From contig NC_087068.1 in the NCBI RefSeq assembly GCF_963678635.1, positions 53,716,213-53,780,212 of the forward strand: 64,000 nucleotides of DNA, given 5' to 3'. This DNA is from Symsagittifera roscoffensis. Its lineage: Eukaryota > Xenacoelomorpha > Acoela > Convolutidae. Shown here piece by piece: positions 49,947 through 60,900 of this stretch (the first letter of the stretch is position 1; each line of letters opens with the position of its first letter). The position numbers were made by a program, and so were the translations under genes. A model generated the notes under the pieces. That model did no database searches and was not told where the DNA came from. It saw nothing but the letters and a program-made list of their open reading frames with translations.

Positions 49947-50183
49947 ATTTGTTTTTGTTTGCGACGTTTTTCCTTTTTAAGGCTCCTTTTCTTTGTTTTC
50001 TATTTTTAAAAATTAGTTCAACGTAAATTGTTGTAATAATAAAGTTATGTGAAATATCTGAGAAACTCTGTTGTTTTATCAATCTAAAATGATAATTTCT
50101 GTTGAATTCAAATTTTGTATAGCCACCCAGCAACTTAAAACGCAACGGTTATTGTGTAGTACGATTTTAAAATTACAAAAAAG

Positions 50184-50384
50184 GGCTCTTTTTCCTTTTC
50201 CCCCCACCTGCAAAGTTTTCAATTTGAAATTACTGCTCACTTTGTCCGATTGTCATGAAAATTGACATGCAGACTAATTAGGCTATAACAAACATATTTG
50301 GTCTTCATAATTTACCTTGTAAAACCACTGGTTAGACCATAAAATTCATGTTTGTGTGAGAGGTGGGGGGGAGGAAAAAGAGCC
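50184..50384. mobile_element. GGCTCTTTTTCC MITE, family B copy 1
   Basis: 201 bp with inverted termini and the perfect 8-bp duplication CAAAAAAG (50176-50183, 50385-50392). The interior word 'acaaacatatttggtcttcat' defines family B. Confidence 0.9.
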
Positions 50385-50424
50385 CAAAAAAGAAAGGGTA
50401 AAATGAAAAATGACTCAAATTGTG

Positions 50425-50537
50425 GGCTCTTTTTCATCCCTCCCCCAGTTTTCCAACCCTCAGTTTTCATAACATCCGAACAATGTGAACAAAATTTTCT
50501 TGTAAAATTTTGCAGGTGAGGGGGAGGAAAAAGAACC
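50425..50537. mobile_element. GGCTCTTTTTC MITE, short copy
   Basis: 113 bp, ends GGCTCTTTTTCATCCC and GGAGGAAAAAGAACC, perfect 8-bp duplication AAATTGTG (50417-50424, 50538-50545). It is an internally shortened relative of family B in reverse orientation. Confidence 0.88.
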
Positions 50538-50671
50538 AAATTGTGTTTTGATTGGTTCTGTTCAAAAGTACAATTTGGTCGGTCAGCTCTTTTTCCGCAG
50601 CCCCCCTTCCCCCTCAATTAAGCATAGCATCAATTTGAGAAACGGGGTGTAATAGGGTGTTTACAAAAAAT

Positions 50672-50880
50672 GGCTCTTTTTCCTTCCCCCCCCCCCCTCA
50701 CCTGCAAAATTTTACATGTAAATTTGTTGACCACATTGTCCGATTCTTATGAAAACTTACATATAGACTAATAAGGCCACGACAAACATATTTGGTCTTC
50801 ATACTCAACCTCGTAAAACTACTCGTTACACTAATATATTGAAGCTCGTGTGAGGTGGGGGGGGGGAAGGAAAAAGAGCC
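50672..50880. mobile_element. GGCTCTTTTTCC MITE, family B copy 2
   Basis: 209 bp with long inverted termini and the perfect 8-bp duplication CAAAAAAT (50664-50671, 50881-50888). Confidence 0.92.
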
Positions 50881-50896
50881 CAAAAAATAAGTAAGA

Positions 50897-51027
50897 GGAC
50901 AAAATATGTTTGTCACACTCTAATTAGTCCGCATGCCAATTTTTGTATTAATCGGACAATGTGGACAAAAGTTACTAGTAAAAATTTGCGGGTGGGGGGA
51001 GGAGGGGATGGGAAGAAAAAAGAGCCG
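50897..51027. mobile_element. family B MITE, truncated and inverted
   Basis: Only one terminus ('gggaagaaaaaagagcc') is present. The interior ('atatgtttgtcacactctaattagtccgcatg') is family B read in reverse. Confidence 0.7.
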
Positions 51028-51433
51028 GTCGGTCTTAGTGTATAAAAGTTAAAAAAGAAAAAGAGCGGCCCGCCTGAAGCTTTAGAATCGGCCGTTTTGG
51101 CTGATTGAATAGACTTGGTCTATTTGGTTGCGAGGCAAAATAACTCAATCATTGGTTGGCATCAATCTTGTTTCGAACAACTTTTGTTTAAGCCTTGTCA
51201 CAATTTTTAGGCACGTGCGTGTTAGTTTTTTAATTATTATGAGCGTTAATATATCATGAAGTGCTGGAAAATGTGCTGAAAAATTGTTCTGAGTAAACTT
51301 TTTTGGTAAACAATCGTAAACAATAGGTAAATATGGAAAACAACATTTTGTAGTCGCAAAAATGTAAATGACAGTTAAATTTTAATCTAAAGTGAGAGTA
51401 GTACAATAACAGGTTATTAGGCTAACAGTCATC
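51028..51433. other. intergenic sequence between MITEs
   Basis: About 400 bases, AT-rich, in which I see nothing identifiable. Confidence 0.4.
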
Positions 51434-51496
51434 CCTTGACCCAGGCGCGGATCTAGTAAATTCTCGAGGGGAAAGGCGGATTTTCAAAAAAACTTT

Positions 51497-51702
51497 GGCT
51501 CTTTTTCCTGTTCCCCCCCCCCACCTGCAATTTTTCATAAATAAAATTAGTGTTTGCATTGTCCTATTGTCGTGAAAATTGACATGCAGACTAATTAGGC
51601 CATGACAAACATATTTGGTCTTCATAATTAACCTTGTAAAACCACTCGTTAGATAATAAAATTGATGCTCGCGTAAGGTGGGGGGTACAAGGAAAAAGAG
51701 CC
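51497..51702. mobile_element. family B MITE copy 3, nested in hAT
   Basis: 206 bp with both termini. Flanks AAAACTTT / AAAATTTT (7 of 8). Confidence 0.85.
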
Positions 51703-51815
51703 AAAATTTTGTTTTGGTCGACCAAATTGATTGTCTGAGTTCTCTCAAAGCACTATAAAGACCCTTATTTGATCAAATTTTCTCGGCCGCAGGCAAAATT
51801 TTGGAAAGACAGGTC

Positions 51816-52019
51816 GGCTCTTTTTCCTTTTCCCCCCACCTGCAAATTTTTACATGTAAATTTGTTGACCACTTTGTCGGATTGTTATGAAAATTTACAT
51901 ACGGACTAATAAGGCCACGACAAACATATTTGGTTTTCATACTCAACCTCGTAAAACCACTTGTTACACTAAAAAAAGAAGCTCGAGTGAGGTTGGGGGT
52001 GGGGAAAGGAAAAAGAACC
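51816..52019. mobile_element. family B MITE copy 4, nested in hAT
   Basis: 204 bp with both termini. Flanks GACAGGTC / GACAGGCC (7 of 8; 51808-51815, 52020-52027). Confidence 0.85.
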
Positions 52020-52361
52020 GACAGGCCAAAAAAGGCGTTTTTAGGCAATTTTCGGAAAAAATGTTGACCAAAAAATCGCGTTTTTTCGGCGCGCGCTCTC
52101 CCCTTAAAATTAGTATATATTGGCGCCTTTAGAAAAATTTCAAGATCAGTCAGTCAAAAATGGATATCTCAAATTAGTACAAAGGGAGATCGAATCCCTA
52201 GGGGGGGGGGCGTCCGAACGCCACGCCCCCCTAAATCCGCTACTGCCGTGACCTCTAGCTCCAGGTATACAATAGTATGAATATATTCAGCTGCTATAGA
52301 GGTACCGCACAAATTAAGAACAATCTTGAGTAGCAAAAAAAATTCGATTAGAAGAAAACTC

Positions 52362-52539
52362 GGCTCTTTCTCCTAACCCCACCTCACACAAGCATCTATT
52401 TTATGGTGTAACGAGTCATTTTGCAAGGTTATTTAATATGAAAACCAAATATGTTTATAACGGCCTAATTAGTCCGCATGTCAAATAAATTGGATAACGC
52501 GAAAAATAATTTTCGTTGGTAAAAGTCGCACATGGGTGA
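52362..52539. mobile_element. family B MITE, diverged and inverted
   Basis: One good terminus (GGCTCTTTCTCC) and a family B interior in reverse ('aaaccaaatatgtttataacggcctaattagtccgcatg'). The right end is degenerate and abuts the next MITE. Confidence 0.65.
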
Positions 52540-52547
52540 AAAGGAAT

Positions 52548-52768
52548 GGCTCTTTTCCAGTTTCCCCCCACCCCTTTTCAAATTCAATTTTGAAAAGTCT
52601 TTTTAACGTTGTCACAATGCAATGAAATTTGGCGTGGTGATCAAATCGACAATTCTGAACAGATTTGTTCTTCATACTTTACAGCGTAACATCACGCATT
52701 TAACCATAATAACACGTAAAACAAATATAAAACTCGGTATTTTGAAAGGGGGGAACTGGAAAAGAGCC
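52548..52768. mobile_element. GGCTCTTTTCC MITE, family A copy 2
   Basis: 221 bp, inverted termini GGCTCTTTTCCAGTTTCCCC and GGGGGGAACTGGAAAAGAGCC, perfect 8-bp duplication AAAGGAAT (52540-52547, 52769-52776). Reverse orientation relative to 28453-28669. Confidence 0.93.
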
Positions 52769-52776
52769 AAAGGAAT

Positions 52777-54982
52777 AAGAGCCTTTTTTCGCTTTTCGCG
52801 GATAGTGTTCACTGCAAAGAAAGGGGAAATTAATGCAGTATTGAAGACATTAGATTTTAACTGTGGAGGTCGGAGATCGAAACCATGTTCCGAACTATCA
52901 TAGCTAATTTACATAGTTTATTGTTTTGCATTTTCTCGTAGTTGTAAACATCCCAAGTTTAGGCATAATTAATCGATTATAACGGATGATTATGTTAATC
53001 TTTAACAATTTTAATAGCTCATAATTACCAAAATAAGGTGTTTAAAAGATGTATAATCGATTATCATCGTGATAATTCCCCAGAGATAATAATCTCCTAC
53101 AATCAATTATAATTACTTCATACAGAAATTTTTAATTTAAAAATCAGTTCTAATGTATTATAATCTCTTATTTTGCAAACATTTTGTCAGACCAACCGAC
53201 AAAACATTTTAATTATGACCTATGGGTTATCATTTTTCTGTCAATATTAAAATCTCTAAAAATTAGTTATGTCACACTTTGGTTCAACGGAACACAAAGT
53301 GTTACAACGAAACAAAATTTTCACCGTGATTTTTTCGTGTCAGTTAAAAGGTTTCCGTGGTAGATCAAAACTAGATTTTCCAAAAAAATTACAAAACAAA
53401 AGCAATGTGCCAATATTTTGGCGGTTAAAAAAACTTGAAATGTGCATCATGAAACAACTCTAATAGAAAAATGAAAAAACAAAATTGTTATAAATTTGAA
53501 TTCATTTGAAAAACCTTTTGTACAGATTTTTTTGTTTTTCACATAAACCAAGGTCTACAAAAAAAATAAATTAAAACCAAATCAAATGCATGCAAGGTCG
53601 AAGGCAAAGTTGGCAAGCAAAAGGGACTATCATCGGTTATAATAGTTTTTTTGTGCAAAATGTATAAACTAGAAACACGGATTAAAATAATCAATTACAA
53701 TCAAATATTATCGATTATAATTGTGTCGAAAAATAAAGGGATTAACAATTGATTTTTTTCGATAAAAATGTTTTATAAATGTTTTTACTTTGGTTTCAAA
53801 AAATAAAATTATAATCAACTTTGAAATGATTAAATTTATTTTTTCGCAATTTTTGTACTAAAGTCATAAATTAATCGGTTTTAACGCTAGAAACTGGATG
53901 TGTCTCACTTGCTTTTTTTTGTTTTTTTTTAAAATAATTTTCAGATTAGTGTGAAGTTTTTTCTTATACCTTTTTTCATTTTCCGGGCAGCTATAATTTC
54001 ATGTGTACTAATAAATCAAAAGATAACTTATAAGCGGCAGCGGTTGGTTTGACTTGCTCTGAAATTGTCTCTATAGTTTATTTTAGATAGTGACCTTATG
54101 ATGTTTTTTTAATTTTGTTTTCCATTGGCATCAGTTTTTGTGCGTTTAAAAAGCAGTGGATGTACAGCAAAATCTGCACTGAAACCTTGTAATTGAATAA
54201 ATTGGCATCGATTAATCAAGCTCTGATTAGTACCACTTAATCGATGACTAAAAATTGCTGAACAATACTTATCCAGTGCAGATTCAGCGTCTTTCTTCAG
54301 CGTCTGATTCAGCGTCTTGCGCTAAAATAGTGATTCATCAGCTACTTGATTGTTGCTTTGAGCAAAAACATCTACTAGAAAAGTTATGGAATTTTTTTTT
54401 TGATAAACCTTATTTGTCGGTTCAATTCTTTTAGCTTATTTTTTGGAAATTTAAGCATATTTAAGCTTATTTTCTCTCTCTTGGTTATGTTCATCATCAT
54501 CATCATCATCACAATGCATCATTTGAAAAGCATCATTTCCAATTTATTTGCTGCATTTTTCAAACTGAGTATGAACGCAAAAATTGACTAACATTGTATT
54601 TCCCAGCACTGAGTCATCGACGAAATTTTGCTGATTTATCGCTGAAAAACTTATACATGAAACAACCGTATCGCTGAAATTTTTATTCAGACTACTTTAA
54701 TAATGCTTCAGCATGCAGAAACTCAATACGGCTCGGTTGTAATGCCGACTGTCACATAGTCGGGAGCGCTCAAGAGGGCCGAAAAAAAATTGCAAAAAAT
54801 TCCAGAATGAGCTTTTTTTTGTTTTTTTTTCTAGTTTTTCAACGGGTTTTACTTTAATTCTGTTTCACATTTAATGAATGAAGTGAGAAAAAACGTTCTT
54901 TATTGATGTAATAGTTTTTTAACAAAACTGTTTCAATTCGCATTTAGAAGAGTAGTTATTTGATTTGATTGATGAAATTAGA
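52777..54982. other. AT-rich intergenic DNA with ATCGATTATAA words
   Basis: No gene is recognised. Palindrome-like words around 'taatcgattataa' recur between about 52970 and 53880. A short (cat)n microsatellite lies at about 54490-54510. Undetected 5' exons of the RIF1-like gene may lie here. Confidence 0.4.
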
Positions 54983-55150
54983 AGGATCCTTTAACAATCT
55001 CTCCCCCTATGGTATCCGCTAAAACATCTCCCCCCTATGGTACCTACTTAATAATAGCCACCTCGGTAATTAAACACAGTAAATTAGCAATAGAGCTTTG
55101 TATAGTGAATTCTTATTTTGCTGCACTCTGGTTGGTCGATTTTTTTGCTG
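54983..55150. mobile_element. GGATC-TTAACAATCTCCCC MITE, truncated copy
   Basis: It starts 'ggatcctttaacaatctctccccctatggta' and continues with the interior shared with 57513-57727 and 59094-59301 ('gctgcactctggttggtcgattttt', reversed). The opposite terminus is missing. Confidence 0.55.
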
Positions 55151-56128
55151 AATAGTTATAGAAGTTTTCGCGCTTTTCAATGCCTGTGACTTAGTGTTTT
55201 CAGTTTTTCTTGTCTTTAGTCCAAGTGTAATGCTGTTTTCAAGTTTACTTATAGCACTCTTGGCCTTTTTTTTGGTTTCGATTCCTTTGTATTTCGATGC
55301 AGTTTTATAAATAGACTTTGACAAAAACGGATTAGGATTGAATTTACTAAAAAAAGTATGTAGATTCAATTTAAATCAATTTTAGAATGAAAGAAAAACG
55401 AAGATTAAAAAGCAAGATTAAGATTGATTTGGATCAATTTAAAATTGATTCAAATTTGTTTTAAATTCCAGCTCAAAAAATTGATCCAAATCGTTGTTAA
55501 ATCGAAATAAATCCGTTTTTAAGTCCTAATTTGTTTTCATTTTTAGGGGAAACTTAAACGAATTTTAATCAATTTTTTTCTTGCCAATTTCGTCAGTTTC
55601 GAGTTTCTGTTGCACTTATGCAATGTCCACCTTTTTAAATTTTACAACCATAGCGTATAGTAGCATAATAAAAAAGACCAAAAAAATTTTCAAAATACTG
55701 ATACTATTAATGGATTTTGGTCAGTGCGGGTAGGCACACTGCTTGCATTTAAATCTGAAATTTATTTTTTTCAAATATAGAAAAATCGTTTTTTTTGTCT
55801 TTTATGTTTGATTGTTTTTCAACTTTTGGTGCCTGCTAATTAATTGTAAGTTTCTTACAAAAAAAAATCGGATCAAGCAACCCCCCCCCCACTCCCCAAT
55901 ACCCGAGGGTAAGACCTTCTGCCGCATTTATTAATTGAGTTAAATTGCTTAGCGCTACTTGTAGCCTACTCGATTCTGATTGGCTGAAAATTCCAAATTA
56001 GAAAAAAAATAGCTAAGACGCTTTAACAAGGGAAATGATAATTAATTGGTCCAGAAAGACTATAAAAGAACGGCTTTTCAACATCTGGGCTACCAATCTA
56101 AACTGAATATTGCTTTTTATTTTTCAAG
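55151..56128. other. AT-rich intergenic or intronic DNA
   Basis: No gene is recognised. Inverted words 'gatttggatcaattt' (~55425) and 'aaattgatccaaatc' (~55478) could form a long hairpin. Confidence 0.35.
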
Positions 56129-56219
56129 GGTCGACTTGTTCTTGACATTTGTTTGGAGAATTCTCACCATTTTTTTTGCCACTGACTTTATTGAGCCAGT
56201 TTCTGTTATTGAGTTGCAG
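56129..56219 (+). CDS. RIF1-like: candidate upstream exon of the RIF1-like gene
   Basis: An acceptor 'tatttttcaag' and a donor CAG|GTTAGC bracket 91 bases reading VDLFLTFVWRILTIFF...FIEPVSVIELQ. The spacing of Leu/Trp and 'FI..V..IELQ' loosely follows the RIF1 stretch that precedes the 57753 exon in other animals. No exon bridging it to 57753 was found. Tentative. Confidence 0.28.
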
Positions 56220-56359
56220 GTTAGCAACTGTGAGATCTTTTTAATGTCGCAAGTTATGTTTTGACTTATCTAAGACAATGCTTTGCTAGGTAATCATGTG
56301 ATCAGCAGCATAAAAGAAATTTTCAATGGGCCAGAATGATGTGTTTGTCGCTATGGTCA

Positions 56360-56800
56360 TTTTTGTTCGACCATGGAAAATGGGAAGGAACTTTGTATTC
56401 GGGCGTTTTTGTTTTTTTTTCCACGCAAAATCAATTACCGCAAATAGTCATTGGCCCGGTAGTTAAATGTCATATTGAAGCCCATTCATTCGTTGTTTAA
56501 ACGACATTTAAAAAGTTCCAAATTCCCAGTGTCGAAAAAAATCGATTGAAAATTTTTGGTTTTCTTTTGAGTTTTTTCTTTTGAAATTTTCTTTTGAGTT
56601 TTTTTTTCAATTTTCGTTTTTGTTCTTTTTTTTATAGAAAATTTTTGTCGAATATGCGTAAATTACTACTTTGTTACGCGTGTGTATAGTTTTATCATCA
56701 TAGGAAATTTGAAGAACATTTATTTGTAGTTTTTATGAATATGGTCGGAACAATCTATGCTAATTGCACAGCAACCGGCTATCTTTGTTTCGAATTTTTC
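56360..56800. repeat. dispersed repeat, copy 2
   Basis: Shares 'aaaatgggaaggaactttgtattcgg' with about 60755, and 'ttgcacagcaaccggctat' with about 110 and 61340. Class unknown. Confidence 0.5.
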
Positions 56801-57512
56801 TATGGCAGATAAACGCTAAGTAGGCTATACAAGCCTGTGAAGGACGTTCAGCGGACCCTTTAAAATTTTTGAAGACATTTTACAGACAGAAACTCAGTAT
56901 GTTTTCGCGCGCAAGCGACATAGCAAGTGCAATTTCCTGATCTGATTCAAATTAACCGTTATGTCTGATTACGAATATTTGCAATCAAAAATCTCCATAC
57001 AATTTTTTCGGAACTAAAAATAAATTACCATTTTTGACGACAAAAAACTGCCAGGGATTCGATTCGCTGATAAGCCAAAATTCCCAGCACCCCTGAACAT
57101 CAGTTTTAGAAACATTTTGTAAAACCGTCCCCTCAAGAAAATTTCCCCTGGTACCTAGTAAGCACTTTTTACGGCCTTTCTTGGGAGGCAAATTTTTGGG
57201 AGGGTGATAGTTACAAATATTAGAGGGCTGTTGTTATAATGTGGGAAGGGAATATGTAACAAGTTCTGTGCAGTATTGTTTTTTGTCAATTTAGCCACAT
57301 AAACCTTCTTTTTGAGCCAAAAATGTTTTTTGAGCCTATCAATAGGTTGAAAAATTAAACAATTTTGGTATGTTACCACTTTTTTGATGATTATTCAAAC
57401 TATTTTTTGACGTTTCTTCGTTTCTCGCCTTTTCAATGTCGCTTCTCAACAAATGTACTTTTCTTTATAAATAAAGCAAAAAAAATCTTAAAGTATAGCT
57501 GCGCTAGTCTGA

Positions 57513-57727
57513 GATCTATTCAACAATCTCCACTCCTTTCAAGAAAAGGGGAGATTGTTAAGTAGATCAAAATGGTCGATTTTTGACCAATCAGAATGCA
57601 GCAAAGTTAGAATTATCAATAGGAAGCTCTAGTGCTTATTTACTGTGTTTATTTACAGGGGTGAAGATTCTTAAATAATTACCATAGGAGGGGGGGGGGG
57701 GGGGGGAGAGATTGTTGAGTTGATTCC
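57513..57727. mobile_element. GGATCTACTTAACAATCTCC MITE, copy 2
   Basis: Ends 'gatctattcaacaatctccac' and 'gagagattgttgagttgattcc' are imperfect inverted repeats. It includes an internal second 'ggggagattgttaagtagatc' near the left end and a G-run. The interior 'gaccaatcagaatgcagcaaa' is shared with 59094-59301. Confidence 0.65.
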
Positions 57728-57752
57728 TAGTCTGACCTGAAATCTCTTTCAG

Positions 57753-57916
57753 GCGATGTGGCAATGTCGACTAAGATCAGCCTTCTGATGAGTCCCCTCT
57801 TAAACAGCTCTGATGACCTTGTGATGAGTCATCCATCTCTAGAGGTCAGACGAGTTCGCTGTTGGTGGAAGTTGATCACACTTTACGCTCATGACATTGG
57901 TCACTACTTCGAAAAG
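57753..57916 (+). CDS. RIF1-like: RIF1-like exon a
   Basis: Acceptor 'tctctttcag', donor AAG|GTCTGA. It reads DVAMSTKISLLMSPLL... to the WWKLITLYAHDIGHYFEK end, entering in phase 1 and leaving in phase 0. This is the exon with the clearest RIF1 similarity. Confidence 0.7.
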
Positions 57917-60900
57917 GTCTGATTTTTCAATTCAAGTTTTCAATCTATTTAGAAAATTTTATCATATTTAGAAATCTAAAACACTGAACGCTGCAGATTT
58001 TGAGAATTTTAGCAAATTTAGAATAAAACTCATATCTTTTTTTACTCGGGTTGATTTTTGATAACAGTGGCGTTCGCAGAAAATTTTCTGGGGAGGGGGC
58101 GGTGTTTCGAAAAAAATTTGAAAATTTATTCGACCTTTTGATTTTCCGGGCTCTCCGAAAATAATATAAGGATCCTATTTTGTCAAATATTTTCTGCGCC
58201 GAATGCAAAATTTAAAAAAAAAGGGGTAAAATAACGTTATGAGCAATTATAAAAATTTGTGACCAAAAAGTTGCCTTTTTTGGGCGCGCTCCCTCTTCAA
58301 ATGCAATTATATTGGCGCCAAAAGTGCCTTTAGAAAATTTTTGATGTTGTCCAGCCAAAGATAGATCTCGTAAAATTATACCAAAAGGAAGACCCTGTGC
58401 AAAAATTTGACAATCAGACGTGAGGAAGAGATTCCCTCGCCACGCTACTGTTTGATGAAAAAGGTTAGTTTGATGAAAAAGTTGTGAGTTATTGTGAGTT
58501 TGCATTTTTTCAAGATGACTCAATTCTGGCGATATAACTTATATATGAGAGTAGAAAAGAACATTTGTTCAATTTTTACGCTTTCAAAATTTGAGCTACA
58601 TTAAATATCCATTTAGATTTTAAAGGATTATCGAAAAGACCCCTGCCCTGTTTTGTCGTGAATATTTGACCGCGCTTTTTGCTTTCCCCATTAAAATATA
58701 TATTTCAGATAGTGTCCCCATTTCTGAAGTACACTCTCTCTTGCTCGGTGGGTCGCGAAACTCAAGAAGGTTCAACTGAAATGCCGGACCATTGCCAAGC
58801 CAACAAGTGTAGGATAGATTTTCGTTCAAAGTCAAAGCTAGACGCCATTTCCAATCAAATGGAGGATTTTCAGAAAATTGAAAAAATTCAGAAATAAAAC
58901 GCTCTTTTGGGCAGTCGAATTTTGGTCAAATGTCTTATCGCTATTCGTATCTTGAGGGATTGAGGACGATATTGTTAACCATGCGATTTCAATTGAATTC
59001 CCAATTAGTTCTGATTGTCATTTTGAAGAGACGAGATTTTTGATTCCCTTTTTAAAAGTTAAATGCAAGAACTTTGAGGCACCAAAGTTAAACGGATCTA
59101 CTTAGCAATCTCCCCTAAGTAATCTCCCCTCAACAAGGGAGTGCAGATTGTTAAGTAGATGTAGTTGTCAAATTTTCGACCAATCAGAATGCAGCAAAAT
59201 TCGAATTCTCAATACAAGATCTAGTGCTAATTTGCTGTAATTTTTCATAGGGATGGAGATTCTTTAGTTGATACCATAGGGGGAGATTGTTAAGTAGATC
59301 CAATTAGGCTTTGAGGCACAAGAAATCTTGTTAACGTGGAATTATTTCAGGTGGGTGTCCTTCTAGTGAGTTTGCACCAGAAGAAAGATTAAGTCTTGAA
59401 TCTGCAAACAGTCTTGACAATTCCTTGACTTCTTCCCAACTTCAGACAGCGGGTGCTAACTGTGTTTTAGCCTTATTCGGTCTGAAACCGTTTGTCGTGG
59501 ACTTTGATTCTGACTATGCAACAGGTAAGATTTTGACGTGAGTTTTGCCTGGAAAATTATATTGGCCTAAAAATATATGGACCTGTTTATCATTATGATC
59601 AATGTTGGAAGGCTGTTGTCTCAATCAAGTGTTAAAAAGTTCAAAAAAATTAAAAATTACTCTGTGGACAAATGAATTTTAAGGTGTATTTTTTGATCCG
59701 GCTATTAAGATTGCCTTGGCTGACAACATATGTTTTAGTCGCAGAGGGTTTCAAAATTGGACTTGCAACAACTGTGTTGTTGGTGAGAACCTTCAGCCAA
59801 GATCTATTGTCCGCCTGTCATCATGTACTGATCAACTCCAACTCATCTGGTATGATGTAATTAGTTAGTTTTCATATTTCGGTTTACTCTTTTACCCCCC
59901 CCCCCTCCCCCTTATTTGTATTCCCGCTTTTTTTCAAAGTCAATTTTTTAAAATATTATTTAAGCATTTGATTTGATTTGTTAGTGGATTTGATGATGGT
60001 TTTAGCAACTAAGAGAGATGAAGTTTGTGGTCTCTTTCATCGACTCTTGTTGTGCCGCGTCAACATTGACAACGTCAAGGTCACACCTCTGTGGGCACAA
60101 CAACAACAAAATTCGACCCCTCAGCTGACAAATAAGGAGACCAAATCACAACTTGTCAATTGCATTCTACAATGGATAGAGATGGCTATAATTTCCCCCC
60201 TTGTTTTACTGCAGTCGCTTCAGCCGTTTAAATTTTCGATCCAGTTTTTTGCAACTCGGGTGAAAATTGAAGAGCGAGATACGAACTTAGCAGAAGAGTT
60301 AGTCAGAGTCATTTCGAAAAGGTGAACATTCATTTATAGATTTGTCATCGCAGCAGAAGAACGTTTCTCATAAATTGGAATTCTGTTTTAGCCCAGAAAA
60401 TGCAGATTCGATCGGCTGTTTGGATTTGATCAAAAGTACAACTCAACAGCAGCTGAAAGAGGTAAGAATTAATTTTAAATAAATCTACTCCCTCTTTTTT
60501 AGTTCTAAACTTAATTCTGAAACGGAAACTTTTGGTTTCAATTGGGCCTGATAATTGTCTGCTTATGTTTTGTCGGCTTAGGTGCCCCATGTAAGAATCG
60601 TTTGTTTTTGCTGTAGACAAATTTCATTGCAGGTCCTTCTAGTGTTTTACCATTAAAAAGATCCGGCCGAATCGAAGTTTGATTTTAAGATATGTTACAA
60701 TTTTACCAACTTGATTTGTTTGTTATTTTTTCGTTGTTTTTGTTCCGATTGTTGAAAATGGGAAGGAACTTTGTATTCGGTTGTTTTAGTTGTTTCTTTT
60801 TTTCTTTTTTTTTCCAGGCAAAATTAGCTACCACAAAAAAATCATCGGAGAGAATTGTGCGATAAATCATATTAAAGCCTTTTCAGTCGTGATTCAAAAG

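Larger units (their letters stand above)
29264..48170 (+). mobile_element. ERV: 18.9-kb env-class Ty3/gypsy-like retroelement
   Basis: A plus-strand element with 410-bp LTRs (29264-29673, 47761-48170) that show one visible difference, and a 4-bp target duplication GTAA (29260-29263, 48171-48174), the length typical of insect errantiviruses. It encodes gag-pol with Ty3/gypsy domain order (PR-RT-RH-IN), an env-like glycoprotein and several further ORFs. At 18.9 kb it is about twice the usual length of env-bearing LTR elements. The plus strand is rich in A and C and poor in G throughout. It lies antisense in B56 intron 1, inside a tandem array. LTR identity implies a very recent insertion. Env-bearing gypsy elements (Tor) are known from larvaceans, and this could be a relative. 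Confidence 0.93.
51442..52245. mobile_element. hAT-like MITE with two nested MITEs
   Basis: Termini CAGGCGCGGATCTAGTAAATT and CTAAATCCGCTACTG, flanks CCTTGACC / CCGTGACC (7 of 8 match; 51434-51441, 52246-52253). Without the two family B insertions (51497-51702 and 51816-52019) it would be about 390 bp and alignable with 14654-15045. Confidence 0.85.

Noticed and set aside
49506-49721. 71-aa plus-strand ORF
   Set aside because: Antisense to B56 exon 1.
50312-52048. Minus-strand ORFs with 'TSGFTRL' and 'KTKYVC' repeats
   Set aside because: The repeated peptide arises from family B MITE copies, not from genes.
54490-54510. CAT microsatellite as a possible His-rich exon
   Set aside because: Too short, with no splice context.
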